Positions 43,001 to 52,277 of a stretch of 64,000 nt of DNA are shown in pieces. The position numbers and the translations under genes were made by a program. The notes under the pieces are model-generated. The model ran no database searches and was not told the DNA's origin. It worked only from the letters and a program-made list of their open reading frames with translations. Within the stretch, counting starts at the first letter, position 1, and each line of letters starts with the position of its first letter. This stretch comes from Blattamonas nauphoetae. Lineage: Eukaryota; Preaxostyla; Oxymonadida. The stretch lies in the NCBI GenBank assembly GCA_033064195.1, contig JARBJD010000073.1, positions 1 to 64,000 on the forward strand, read 5' to 3'.

Positions 43001-43451
43001 GTGATTGGATGTTCAGAGAGTAGAATACACATATTTCAGGGGAAAACATCAAACAAAGAAGGTTTCCACTTGGATTCGAGGCAAATGATATCGGGATATC
43101 CTCGGGATGGGGGAAAACTGATAGAGGGAGGATCGGGTTGGTTTCAGTTGTGATCTGGAGAGAACTCTCGAAAGAAGGAAGAATTAAGAGGGCTCCACTT
43201 GATGAAATGAGTAGAGCAACGTCAGCGGCCATTATTTCATTTCGAAAGACAAAGACATTCGATATGGATTCGTCAAATCTCTTGAAGGTTGTCTCGTCAG
43301 AGTCTGTGGGTGCTGTAAGCAATGTAGTTTCTACACCAGAACTCTGAAGAGAGAAAGAGGTTGAAAAAACGGGAGGTTGAATGATGGAGAAGCCAAACAG
43401 TGAAAAGTGAGAGTTGATATTGATTGAGGTGAGGATTCCATTGTGCTGCAA
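37080..43451 (-). CDS. Very large protein (2123 aa), possible beta-propeller plus disordered nuclear-type region
   Basis: One uninterrupted ORF with a single exon. Residues 1 to about 1250 are beta-rich with many repeated short hydrophobic strands and turn motifs (LALVDDRFLLIAHGNEIAQVDLERRRPVGY), compatible with one or more WD40-like propellers. A basic cluster near residues 1265-1300 (KKAGRGRRKGKG, GAKRRKVEIGK) could be a nuclear localisation signal. Residues 1300-1800 are low-complexity and charged. A more ordered C-terminus contains SEEFEDDWWTRRDVLGKCL and WTRQLEPLVVP, and a final acidic helix. The layout recalls large propeller proteins of transcription or pore complexes, but I cannot assign it. 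It ends with TGA at 37080-37082. Confidence 0.8.
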   Translation of the reverse strand: MQHNGILTSININSHFSLFGFSIIQPPVFSTSFSLQSSGVETTLLTAPTDSDETTFKRFDESISNVFVFRNEIMAADVALLISSSGALLILPSFESSLQITTETNPILPLSVFPHPEDIPISFASNPSGNLLCLMFSPEICVFYSLNIQSQPPTPTSSQHENQERSFTISFSQPFLFTIPSFFIHDICFAMPPNSFTITVDQSKPLQSINMQYSSIFAVTTTSKNGELGAQASLSLSYHLITHNDESPLTSHFLSPASISIAINDSLENKIPSLTVSPNICFCHLEQKSILHSRHPSIPLALRFFTETEEKLILGSFITTLNVFPPPSPTLTSKKLKKGVLSYRPISFVESSSPLPQNLSSYALVSRNSHELIFCHYLQNGKAETVDVKVRNSVRMIAAFITPSELFSGTTPPSPPCLVDLADGSGLHLTILVDSGHGPPQVSTYRIGRIIDAITQEPTLTATATDPHPVNRSYNQPWFTGSSLCLVPNLSSYRNHQTGMQIDLALSAPDFFHPSTHSALLSPPFTRRVKLNWSPLPFTTQRKLLCLSSTLNYTRDRRTKQFPSSSSFHASDSSFIRFENTFRCKGISSNSQKSSRCFIWRVSPTETFVVLSEPEKTRFFAYPADRMKAIGEVGIGGHVAASQVAQFEQNGEHTSYFMMISPNSVILFAKGSKVDEKSGRTCRVTNFRNIIDLENIGRIQSISTHHAVFHCPFRFSAPFPSDRDRPFVGFCLVATQTPLSHDDVSTHPPSSAFRQSLVHNLVLLGLRPPSRKQETMGAIQIKQISTFPLESSLIALAMTHIGEIASPFDISTPNCLMIAFITKCHPEKVELVTIQNPFTLLSLPRSFPPPSTTSLHPHTSRRSVRAAPNIISLRFSHSTHSTFPLLLAGSSDGILSSIPITPNLFHCLDSHVFATHAAPSLPRRLGTHPVVFGSSTQLSRDTPNPLSVFLIHCGITFLCFDHPSLAIHPTNLASHPSCAVFAEVENGTTRVHVAHTTSDTNNVHMRVSSTSLADRSLLSGWALDDRFPFPLRPSSQVCVAATLSPLALMVQVGLEMVTERHRRVGSVTSARMFEMFTPMERASSMCFAAAIQQDAFFPSAILALPSTFVPVAVDARYESEDGDWFGVRKEGVFVCSYAVGLSSADADKAHLRTVPLPSICRSGLFEKKRNMELPTLPLNCSRPCGLVVVKDIVYSRTSGIVNRRERFRLSVANPVNDLALVDDRFLLIAHGNEIAQVDLERRRPVGYTLLRTDFPIKSLGVMPSRDWRSSKKAGRGRRKGKGVVLGAKRRKVEIGKQDIADIEDSNSESSSEWKEPTKYEIESDLSEHTSFQDHSRTIVVGEMPVLFPQLLQKQPFPVNARRKNGINERRSVSKLESPKLSPTPSRPALVEREAGRSRREMREREMDGMALRTDVVAPNELHRAISRQEVLMNTETPVLGEEERGSEHLEAIEAEGESPYPPLPPRQPSTPNPFNSASASVHVPSSPFSGITLRSQFTSEAPQFSDATTQSSFQSPFSASIYLAAHPFSQPLADANETPEMESMRQMNGRRMISNGRVGVGRRNGHGVGTGQRQGQVVENVNRMFGESGRSEGNGRRMRSEEIEREERRERMEREDGMLRGVERNGQDLLTPPSPTHFEGIPFLPPTDPETLGRAEGEGEGDRIDVDETPSLALWNEGEMPELLVTSSFIEEPPRLERRRGEEDGWRRERVRGRGRRERWEEREVEGSIVYLPRPTHARYVERSDGLELGLGGEGGERRTRLTRVDQTLSSPPPPEEGQDGWRGLVNERNSNGTEYIREIQMLSDVFSLKTILKESEGHTQPTMTPIKRLIGSEEFEDDWWTRRDVLGKCLETTEEFRLKAGVDLIVNEERNGVSVVELRRQAVPRSVRVGRDVRWGADGDFDRAYQDFCFPQTMTVQGKIWTRQLEPLVVPAMRCEDDESTSWYELVGSWGERRSREGRNGVVGGRVGSGRVVWRDNERRLVRKAWGLERNRMLMELEDGRRVVKKLALKGREGLGHWISCLLSGNNSVVCLGREDRSLAGSTARTQPRVNMESLLFRQMAEATSCEDDRKALSDKEAERRMERVEEEEVFLREIGASVFIEKDEGTLLLVLQSLRLHEVAL

Positions 43452-43484
43452 GATCGGTCATTTGGAAAGATATGCTAAGAGAGT

Positions 43485-44402
43485 ATGTACAAAGAAACTA
43501 GGAGAAGTCAAGGAGAAGGAAGGATCGAGCAGAAGAATCTGGGCACGATCGAACAAAAACAAAGAAATATCAATCGTTTATTCGAGGTCGATGATTTGTT
43601 GATGATTATCGGACCAGACTCCCCAAACCCCATCCCAGCATTTATCGAGTCAATGACTGTGCTATTGTCGTCGTCCCATCATTCGATATCCAGGAATGCT
43701 CTGTCATTCTTTCACAAATGTCACGAAACATGTTCATTATCAACCCGCCTGGCCCTTGTCTCCTCTAAACTCTTTTCCAGAATCCTTTCGACACCGCACC
43801 TGCGTGATCTTTCTGGAATCGATGATACAGGCATCTTGAACGACATTCTCACCATTCTTCATTCCAGTGTCTGGCTCTCCTCACCCCACGATCTTCATGC
43901 TCTCTCCACCAATGTCGGCATTGACCATGAACCAGTCCGAGAAATTGTTTTGCATGAAGTGGTCATCCCGATGGAACTATCTCTCGTCCAGATCAGTCGC
44001 AATCCTCACCTTTTGTCGTGGGGCAAGGAATACGAGAACACATTCAGATTGCTGACCGAAATCTTTGAAAGAAGTCCCTTCCACCAACCAACACTGGATT
44101 TCATTTGTACTTCTCGCATCCCAACGGCCTTCCAATCACTTCTCTCAAAAGTGGAACACGATGACACCCAGAAAAACATCCTCGAAGAAATGAACGATAT
44201 TATCAACAAATGGAAGAAGCATGGAGCCGAAACCATGCGGAGAGGGAGAATATTGTTGCAGACACTGGAACAAGAAGGATTCAGAAATCATCTCGAACAA
44301 ACACTGCTTCACTACAAATCATCGGAGAATGGAAGGAAGATGAGGTACTACTCATTTAACATCATGACTGAGTGGGGTATAAACTCTCCTCGGCTACGTT
44401 AG
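43485..44402 (+). pseudogene. Family A gene, N-terminally truncated
   Basis: The ORF is open and ends TAG at 44400-44402. Family A homology starts only near 43598 (LLMIIGPDSPNPIPAFIESMTVLLSSSHHS). It continues through LSTPHLRDLS, VREIVLHEVVIPMELSLVQISRNP, FHQPTLDFICTS, FQSLLSKVEHDD and RGRILLQTLEQEGFRNHLEQTLLHYKSSENG to WGINSPRLR. The usual N-terminus (SPF.DW...DS) and the conserved first intron are missing. In their place the frame continues into unrelated upstream sequence with a possible ATG at 43485. It is either a decayed copy or a gene with a new start. Function unknown. Confidence 0.65.
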
Positions 44403-45001
44403 CTGACTTGTGACACAAAACAAGGACTCTTTCGCCAGTATCCCTCATTTCACTCAATGTTCTGACTTTTTTTCAGAATTTTTTCTGTCATCGTTGAGTG
44501 GTGTTCACTCATGCCTGCCAGTCGATATTGCCTTCTTCACTTCACATTCGTAGCCAAATCGCGGTGGGAATGTGGTCAACCAATCTGCGACAGAAAAGGA
44601 TATCGCGCTGTTTTGGCAGGTTCAACGAGGTGCTGATGATTCCGATGCAACCAAAAGAGACACAGTTCGAGCAGTTCGTGCTCATCCACAGGAGGAGATG
44701 CGTGATCACTCGAAGACGAGATTCCCATCAACAACGCGGTGTGGATCACGATGATCCATGAATCGGCTGAAAAGAAGGGAACACACAATCAGGTGCGAGG
44801 AAACACAGAATTCCCAAAACAATAACTTGGAAAAAGACAAGAATTTTGAAATGATGAATGAAGGCGAGTGACGAACGCACATAGCAGTTCGTGAAAGGAG
44901 AGAATGGTGGCTTGTACAATCAGTGTTCACTTTTGTTGGAGCAACTGGGGATGAAATCAGAGGTTAAAAGCGAGAATTGAAGTCGAGGTCTCAGGAAGGC
45001 T
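44403..45001. other. Region between two convergent family A genes
   Basis: No supported gene. A weak plus-strand ORF (44498-44761) overlaps others in different frames and has no family features. Confidence 0.4.
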
Positions 45002-45967
45002 TTACTGTGGCTGAGGAGAGTTCATTCCCAAACTGTTCTTGATTTTGAATGCGTTCCGCCTCAGATCCTTTCCAGGTCTCGAATCTCTGTCCTGTAGCAG
45101 TGCTTGATCGAGATGATTTCTGAACCCTTCCTGTTCCAGTGTCTGCAACACTATTCTCCCTCTGCGCCAAGTGTCTGTTCCTTTGGTCTTCCATTCGTGG
45201 ACATTTTTGTTTATGGTATAGATCGTGTTTTTTTGGGTTTGTTCGTCTTCCACTTTTGAGAGAAGTGATTTGAAGACAAATGGGAAGCAAGAGGAGCAAA
45301 GCAAATGGAGTGTTGGCTGGTGGAACGCACTCGCTTCAAAGATGTGGGTCAAAAATCTAAGAGTTTTCTCGCATTCCCCGTTCCAGGATAAAAGACGAGG
45401 ATTGTGCCAGATCTGGGCGAGATATGGCTCGATTGGGATCAGAACTTTCAAAAGCACCACATTTTGGAATATTTGAATGTTGTAGTGAACAGGGTTGAGT
45501 CTAATGTGGAGTAAACCATCGAAAACATCGATAATGTCGTTTAGACAGTCTTTCTCTTCAATCACCGAAAGATCCCGCAAGTGATGTGTCGAAAGGATTC
45601 TGGGAAGGAGTTTGTAAGTGACAAGGGTTTGGCGGTTCGATGGAGAAAAGTTTCTGAGACAATTGCGAATGAATGAGAGAGAATGCAGAAATATCGATCG
45701 ATGGGGCGACGACAATAGCACAGTCATCGAATCCACAAACACTGCAGCGGGATCTGAGGAGCCTTGCCCAATGGCTTTCAACAATTCATCGGCAAAGGTT
45801 TCTAAGAAACTCTGCTTGATCGAAGAAAGGAACTTTGGCGCTTTTTCAAGAAGCTTCACATCAAACTGAAAGTCAACGCGTTGGCCTGTTAAGCTGTGTC
45901 CAGTCGAGGTGGGATTGTCCAGTCCAATGTCCAGTCTCCTATTTGGGCGATGAGAGATCTGACCCAT
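45002..45967 (-). pseudogene. Family A gene with replaced N-terminus
   Basis: Family A homology covers KAPKFLSSIKQSF, GQGSSDPAAVFVDSMTVLL, LSTHHLRDLSVIE, VVLLKVLIPIEPYLAQIWHNP, FHQPTLHLLCSS, FKSLLSKVEDEQTQ and RGRIVLQTLEQEGFRNHLDQALLQD, to NSLGMNSPQPQ. Upstream of about 45885 the frame runs into GTCCAGTCC-type repeat sequence (GLDNPTSTGHSLTGQ) instead of the usual SPF.DW block. A small element related to those at 50.82 and 54.4 kb may have replaced the 5' end. The remaining ORF is open. Function unknown. Confidence 0.65.
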
Positions 45968-46154
45968 GATATTGGTTATTTGGCTCCGAACATATTTTCT
46001 CCGCAGGGATTGTTAAATGAACGATTTGTCGTTGTGTACATGAAATGCACCCCAAATAAAACCAATTGAAAGAAAAAGATATTTCAGTTTACAACTTTGC
46101 GAGGATCTGTACTGTTGATGTGAGATCTCGTATTCTTGCTGATATCTTGTTGTA

Positions 46155-46391
46155 GTGGTGTCACCAATCGGTGTCTTGTCACCAATTGGTGCTTTTCTCA
46201 TATTTGATAGAAGAGATAGTGAATATGAACTGTGTGAAGTGATAGAGTTAATTGATACCCCCTTCACGAGAAAAACACGAAATACTAGTTGTGTGTCCAG
46301 ATCATGGGTTAGATCATCTTTCGACATGAAAAAGAGGACAGATTAGACTTTATTCACATCATATTTTGCTTCTTTCACTCTATTTAGCAAT
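46155..46391 (+). repeat. Left 237-bp inverted repeat
   Basis: It is open in one frame on each strand (for example MVSPIGVLSPIGAFLIF on the plus strand). The same ORFs occur inverted at the right end, so they are repeat shadows rather than genes. Confidence 0.85.
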
Positions 46392-48696
46392 CTTTAGACG
46401 TATATTGACATGATTCTTTTTGATTGAAATGATGAAATGAAAAGATGGGCAGATCGATTTCTGTTCCTCGTCGGATGTGCTGTTGTCAGCTTTGAACGTG
46501 AAGACTGGGTATGTGTCAAGACTGAGCACGAACAGCTGTCTCATCAGGCGAAGGATGTCAGAAATGTAAGGACGAAAGGCGACGATGTTGCCGAGGAGGA
46601 GATTGAGGGAGAGGATCCCAGCTGCCTCTTCGCCCTCATCCAGCTCTGATTTCACTTCATCTTCGAGAGCCTTCGAGACCGGTTTGGAGATGGCTGAGAC
46701 AAGTTGAAGGATGACGTGGACGAGTCGTTGGAGGAGCAACTGTCCACAGATGTCTGCGAGGCGATGTGTCGTTGGTTTGCTCATCGTTCGGATGAGGATG
46801 GAGAGGAGCGAGTGCACTGCCTCGGAGAACTAGGATTGGACAGCAAACGGCTTGTCTGATATGGGGCTGCTGGAAGACGGGTAGCTTGTGAGGTGGACGG
46901 AGGGGATGAGGGTGCTGATGTAGGAGAGCGAGGGAGGGACGAACTGGGAGTTGGGAGTGCTCAGGTTGGAGGTGTTATTCGCCAAAGATTTCTCCACTCT
47001 GCTCAGAAGCTGGTTGGATTGCGATTGGATGAACATGCTCCATGTACTCTTCGTGTCTGCGTCTTCGAAGAATCTGGATTCGCCCAGAATGTTGAAGAGG
47101 GAGAGGCAGAAGAAGCTGAGAATGGACGAGAGAGCCCTTGTGTGTGTGAACGCCCTCATTCCAGCAGAAGCGATTGGGAGAGTGAGACGAGCGAGAGAAG
47201 CGTCGTTCCAAGTGTCTCGTTGTCCTCAAGCGAAGAATTCACAGCCAACCTGAACTGCGTCTCGAAGTCCTAGAGCAGCGGTCACGCGGTGGCTGCGATG
47301 GGAGAGTGAGAGGAAGTCAGCGAGCATTTCCAATATCATGTCGACTGTGATGACCACTGTGGGGAGACTCAACTGCTCAGTGAAGTTGTATGCGGGAAGG
47401 ATGAAATGGAGTGAGTGTGATGTCGGGTTTGTGTGGAAAACATGAAATAACTCCGAACATGGCATCTTTGGCTGTCAGTTGTGGTTGTACTGTGTCTTCT
47501 TTCCATCGTCTGCCATAAGACCGTCTCCAGACTGTACCCAATCTTCTCTCTCGTTCACAACATCTCGATGTTCATGAGTGGTGGAAGAACCGACGAGATC
47601 ACATCCCTGTTCAGCGCGGCGTTGGGCAACCCGATGTCAGCGGGAACATTTGGTGTGGGTGGATGAGAGAAGGGAGAGGTGACGGACCGGACCTGTCGAT
47701 AACTGTCGCGCAATTCGCGATATATTCGTTGAACAACGTCTGTCGCATATTGTTGTCGAGTGCAGGAAGTTAAGAACACACGAACAGTCAAACGAGGTTT
47801 GGATTTGCAGCGAGGATCCTGATGTCGTCGCTGTGATTGAACTGAAATTTCTCGAAAGTGTCGGCAGTCGCTAGAGGTGTAAGAAAGGTGTATCAACTGA
47901 GGAGATGAATGATTGGCGAATGAAGGCTCCAGTGGATTGAGGAGAGGAGAGTGGACTGAGCGAGGAGGACGTGTTCGGCACGAGAAGAGTGAGAGGGAGA
48001 AGATCAGGGGCGAAAGTGAAGGGATGATGTCGAGAGAGGAAGCAAGACGAGAAATATGTGTTGAAGAAGATGCTGTCGTAAAACAGATGTCCATGCGTGT
48101 CGACAAACACTGTCTGGTGTTTGGGTGCTGGGGGCGAAGAAAGGAGCATGTTCTCAAACTGGAGCGAAGTGGAATCGTTGAGAAGATGTTGTGAGAGAGG
48201 TGTGGATGAACACTGATTTCTGCGCTTTTCTCTCGTCTCTCACATCGATGATCTCATCTGTCGTCGAAGCAAGGTCATTCATGATCTGCAGGGGAATCTA
48301 TTTGAGCGGCTTCTTCGGGCAGGCTTTGGCTGACGAGATCACGTCGACAAGTGACAATATTCAATCGTCATTCGCTTTGCTTCGCACGACGTGGTTGTTG
48401 CTGTGCTGTTTGTCGTGCAATTTCTTCTCGCTCCGCGTGATGAGCACAAAGGGAACAAAAAACTTCCGATGAAGATCAAACTGTCTCCGAGTTTCATCGT
48501 TCTTCACTAACAACGTTTCGACTTGAAAATCGTCGAGTGAAGGAACAGAGAAGGACGTGATTGGTGATGAGTGTGCAGTTGAGGTGAAGGTGAGGATGGA
48601 AACAGGACCCAGCCACATTCGAATGAACACGTTGTTTTGTGACGTCACAACAACATGGGTAGAGAGTGTTGGGGGGACAGGATACTCACCTGTCAT
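46392..48696 (-). pseudogene. Decayed helical host-type gene inside the 237-bp-TIR element
   Basis: Successive minus-strand open stretches in changing frames share one style: leucine-rich helices with Ser/Pro linkers. Examples are DETRRQFDLHRKFFVPFVLITRSEKK, IPLQIMNDLASTTDEIIDVRDE, FLTSCTRQQYATDVV, DIGLPNAALNRDVIS, YNFTEQLSLPTVVITVDMILEMLADFL, and VHSLLSILIRTMSKPTTHRLADIC followed by GILSLNLLLGNIVAFRPYISDILRLM. A TAG separates the last two in one frame (about 46828-46830). It looks like a large HEAT-like or exportin-like gene, but no family is recognised. At least five frame changes or stops are apparent. Confidence 0.45.
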
Positions 48697-49228
48697 GATA
48701 AGATGAGAGAAGGTGTGAGGATGTAGATTTCCAGAACAGCGGTGGATGTGACAGTAATGAAAGCTGGCAGATAAGGAGGAACATGGAAGAACGAAACAAA
48801 AGCGAGTTTAGGGTGTTTTGGATGGATGGTGAAGAGTGAGACCAGCAATGGATGTGATTGAGAGGGCGGATTGCTTCAACCAGAAGATCAAGATCATTCC
48901 TTCAAAACAGGAGTCTGTCGCTGTTTGAGTTGATGTGAGTGTCGGAGAGTTGTGAGATACGTGATTGGAACTCATCGACAGGAAAGTCGACGGGAATTTT
49001 TAGCTCTGGGGTTCCGTGGAGAGAGAGGGAGATGATCATTGAGTTGAACAAACACAACGCGGGTTGCCGCAATTGTGATGATGATGAGAACGGTTCGAAT
49101 GATGAGGTGAAATGGAGGTTTGACTAAATGTCACCTTTCTGGAAATGGTGATATGACGATCCCATTATATGACATAGAGAGAAATTAGACAGGAAAATCA
49201 CGAGAATAGGCAGTATTTTAGTCTCATG

Positions 49229-49465
49229 ATTGCTAAATAAAGTGAAAGAAGCAAAATATGATGTGAATAAAGTCTAATCTGTCCTCTTTTTCATGTCGAA
49301 AGATGATCTAACCCATGATCTGGACACACAACTAGTATTTCGTGTTTTTCTCGTGAAGGGGGTATCAATTAACTCTATCACTTCACACAGTTCATATTCA
49401 CTATCTCTTCTATCAAATATGAGAAAAGCACCAATTGGTGACAAGACACCGATTGGTGACACCAC
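49229..49465 (-). repeat. Right 237-bp inverted repeat
   Basis: Reverse complement of 46155-46391 with very few differences. Confidence 0.85.
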
Positions 49466-49467
49466 TA

Positions 49468-50116
49468 TTAGTTGGGCCGATATGTTCCTTTCCTCCCATG
49501 AATATAAAAACGCCGCTGCAGTTTATTCATTCTTATCTGTTGTGAACGACGTGCTGGGCAGCCACAATCGTAACATGTGCAATGAGGAGTGATGCAGATA
49601 ACCAACACGGGGAAAGAACTGGAATGAGAGAGAAGAAAATGAATGAGGCATGCGGAATGACAAACAAGAGAAATGTGGACATCCGGAGGTGTCAACAACA
49701 ATCTCGTTCAAAAAGACATACTGACCCGACCATCAACCACAGAGGTGAAGAGAATCATCATCGACACTGAGTTTCCCGAAGTTAGAAGAGTTGTGCCGCA
49801 GTAACCCAACTCCTTGGAGAAATAGTTCGATGAGTCACAGACAGCCTTTTTGATTCCGCCAAGACAGTTACGCGGTACTTCTCTGATGAATTGGTTCGAG
49901 CACACACAGCGTTGATACTTGTGGAGATGAGGGCTTGGGTGTGGTTGAGAGTGGACCTAAACATGATACCAAGAATCATCACAATTGCTGTGAATATCCG
50001 TCAAGGTATCCAGAATACAAATTCTTGCATTTGACTGCAATTCTTTGGAAATATGCGGATGATTCCAAACAGGAGCAGAGGCGTGTCCAGAACACAATCA
50101 ATGGTGATCGAGCAGG
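49468..50116. other. Region between the TIR element and a membrane-protein candidate
   Basis: Weak minus-strand exon-like pieces (NQFIREVPRNCLGGIKKAVCDSS, LGYCGTTLLTSGNS) with paired cysteines suggest remains of an extracellular loop of a membrane protein. Frames change often and no full gene is supported. Confidence 0.35.
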
Positions 50117-50273
50117 TCAGCGCTCACCAATGCGTTTGGACAAATATATCTGGAAGATGAGGAAAAACATGAAAGAGAACATACTGTAGAGGATGAATCT
50201 GTGCATACGAGCAGTAGAGATTCATATTCCAATGAAAAGAACTCATTCCCCACATTGTGAGGAGTCATCATGC

Positions 50274-50757
50274 AATGAATCTCAGTTGCTATGAGAAGAG
50301 AAGAATTGAAAGAATGAGCAGAAGAAGCAAACAAACATTGATTAAGACAACAGGGAAGATATAAATGATCACACAGATCATCCCAACGATTGACATAGCC
50401 GCAGAAGCGACCTGAATACAGAGAATATCGGATTCCACCATAAATTGAAGAAACTCAAGTAAGTTGATCTCACCAGTGAAAAAGTCACGTATCATCGAGG
50501 CAGAACTTTGAGGAAAGGATGCGAAACGAAGGCTGGAACAGAAAGGAATAAAAGAAGAATTTAGAATGAGAAATTCACACATTTGAGTTCAAGCATAGAG
50601 ATTCGATGGTGATATCAATCGTGGGGTGAGAGATGTTGTGTCTGGGGAAGAATGAATGAATTCTAGATCTGTTGACTTTGCGTCGCGATTTATGACCCCA
50701 CGGTATTTCAAAACCGAGACGAAGTCGCCTAGTATTCAAAAAAAGTGAGAGAGACAT
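50274..50757 (-). CDS. Candidate small membrane protein, three exons
   Basis: Exon 1 ends ...DITIESLCLNSNV. A 46-bp GT...AG intron follows (about 50582-50537), and exon 2 reads LRFASFPQSSASMIRDFFTGEINLLEFLQFMVESD, then one transmembrane helix AAMSIVGMICVIIYIFPVVLI. A further 48-bp GT...AG segment would lead to QLRFIA and a stop near 50274. The open frame before ATG 50757 was not resolved. No family is recognised; it may be part of a longer decayed gene that continues to about 49.5 kb. Confidence 0.35.
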
Positions 50758-50811
50758 GTGAACATCAAACCGTAATTGAGATGAGGATGTAACTCAATCC
50801 CTTAATAGGTG

Positions 50812-50866
50812 TCGATTGGACAGTCCAGGACTGGACAGTCCATTGGACTGTCCAATTTTGCCGACT
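50812..50866. repeat. GTCCAGTCC-type palindromic repeat
   Basis: A cluster of GGACAGTCC / GGACTGTCC motifs. Related sequence lies at about 45885-45950 and 54385-54445, so this is a small dispersed repeat family. Confidence 0.6.
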
Positions 50867-50926
50867 CGTCAAAACCTCAATAAACGGGATGCACTAATTG
50901 TGTAGACTTCAGAAAAAAAATTTCAG

Positions 50927-51023
50927 CGAAATGTCGGGTAGGTCTAGGCTCAGATCTAGAAAAGTCTAGACGCAGATCTGCAGATCAGTCTAGACGCAGA
51001 TCTGAAAGTCTACACGCAGATCT
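50927..51023 (+). repeat. Left arm of a 97-bp inverted repeat (GTCTAGACGCAGATCT units)
   Basis: Short units GTCTAGACGCAGATCT repeat about four times. The whole block recurs inverted at 54115-54211. Confidence 0.85.
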
Positions 51024-51337
51024 CATTTGTTTCGTTGATAGAACACCTTATTGAACAGATTGAGAAGAATAAATGATGTGAAATGATGAAATAATAGTTT
51101 CAGGTCAAAAGAAGAGAGTTATTGATGGGACGGGATTCTGGTCGAGTTGAAGAATGGAAAAAGGGGTATGATCACAACGAGAAATGTGATTGACTCAATA
51201 GTATGTGGGATGAAATGTGTGGATCGTCTTCACAGTTCCGACAGGCTGATAGCTCCTCTTTCCGCTTCGTTAGACCTTGTCGTTTGATCATTGTGCATAT
51301 CACTCTTCTTCGTGTCTTACTGGTGTTCTCACCTACT

Positions 51338-52000
51338 TTACGAGAATGTTGGAGTGATCATCAAATGCTGCGACGGAGTGAAGTGCGAGGAGAGTGCGAA
51401 TGAACGAGATGAGAAGACGATACCCCCGTTTTTGTTTCGGCTGTGTACCATTTCCGTCGGAACTCGAGTGGTTTCGGAAATCGTTTTGCGAAGTCTTCGA
51501 GTCGGCCTGGTCCGAGTGTTTCTTCCAACTTTCCGGTGAGGATATTCCACATCGAGACAATCCCATCCTCGTCCTGACAGAGCACGTGAATCTGGTCAGG
51601 AAGGGAGTGGAAGGCGACGAGGCCAGCTGACGACGGGATGGTGAAGGCAGGTGCAGTGAATCCCCCATCGAGAGGATCACGCATCATCGGCTGGAAAGAG
51701 TGAGGAGAGAAGAGAAAGGGATACCCACAACTCGACGTCCATGTATTGCCCTTTCAGGAGGCCGTTTGGCTCCTCGTCGCTGATCAGTTGAGTTGTGTCT
51801 GTCCCAGACGAACTCTTCTGCCACTCAGGCTGTCGCATCTTCTCAGCTGGCTGTTGTGAAATGAATTGAGGTTGGAATTGAACCTCACGCTGCTTCTTCT
51901 GCTGTGGAGGGAGTTGCGGCGGCGGAGATGGTTCGGCATTGTTTGGAATTGGTTGGGCAGCCTTCGGGGATGGTTCAGGTCCCTTCTCGCTGTGCTTGTG
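51338..52000 (-). pseudogene. WDR48/UAF1-like WD40 protein fragment
   Basis: Three exons on the minus strand: about 52000-51725, 51690-51424 and 51367-51338, with introns of 34 bp (51724-51691) and 56 bp (51423-51368). The first encodes a Pro/Gln-rich linker ending KGQYMDVELW. The second holds HVLCQDEDGIVSMWNILTGK and a LEDFAKRF...WYTAETKTG stretch, which matches the last propeller blade and the following strand of WDR48, the USP1/12/46 activator. The third ends HLMITPTFS with TAA. Earlier blades and the C-terminal domains of WDR48 are missing here, so this is a fragment. The name rests on remembered motif similarity. Confidence 0.6.
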
Positions 52001-52267
52001 GAAGAGAGAGTACGACGGGAAGCGACACCGTGCTTTTCGATAAGAACAAAACGACCGAGAGGTCTTTCGCGAGATGTTCTCGTGAAGGATGACGGACTTG
52101 ATATCACTCTGTGCGGAAGAGAGAAGACCCCGTGCAAAAGTGTGGTGGACTCGCTGGTGAAGATTGTGGGAGACGGGAATGTCATGCTGCATGACGATCA
52201 TATTCTGGGAGACACAGTCATCGAAGCGAAGGAGAGTGCAAGCGGTCTGAAGGGAAGGATGATGTAG
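51995..52267 (+). pseudogene. Fragment of a beta-helix surface-protein gene
   Basis: The plus strand encodes GSDTVLFDKNKTTERSF, then VLVKDDGLDITLCGREKTPCKSVVDSL, then KIVGDGNVMLHDDHILGDTV. The pattern of a Cys-containing turn followed by regular strand repeats is that of the beta-helix proteins at 13.7-17.4 kb. It abuts the WDR48-like fragment on the opposite strand, so the segment is a patchwork. Confidence 0.5.
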
Positions 52268-52277
52268 TTTTTGGCGT

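Larger units (their letters stand above)
46155..49465. mobile_element. 3.3-kb element with 237-bp terminal inverted repeats
   Basis: Near-identical inverted repeats 46155-46391 and 49229-49465 begin GTGGTGTCACCAATCGGTG, followed by a second palindrome CACCAATTGGTG. TA lies just outside both ends (46153-46154 and 49466-49467), a possible TA target duplication. The interior has no recognisable transposase but contains a decayed minus-strand gene. Long repeats plus host-like cargo suggest a non-autonomous element that captured DNA. The superfamily is not identified. Confidence 0.75.

Noticed and set aside
44498-44761. Plus-strand ORF between convergent family A genes
   Set aside because: It overlaps another ORF in a different frame, has no homology to the family and no motif.
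46013-46327. Minus-strand ORF of 104 codons and its mirror at 49293-49592
   Set aside because: Both are mostly inverted-repeat sequence of the 3.3-kb element, with no protein-like features.
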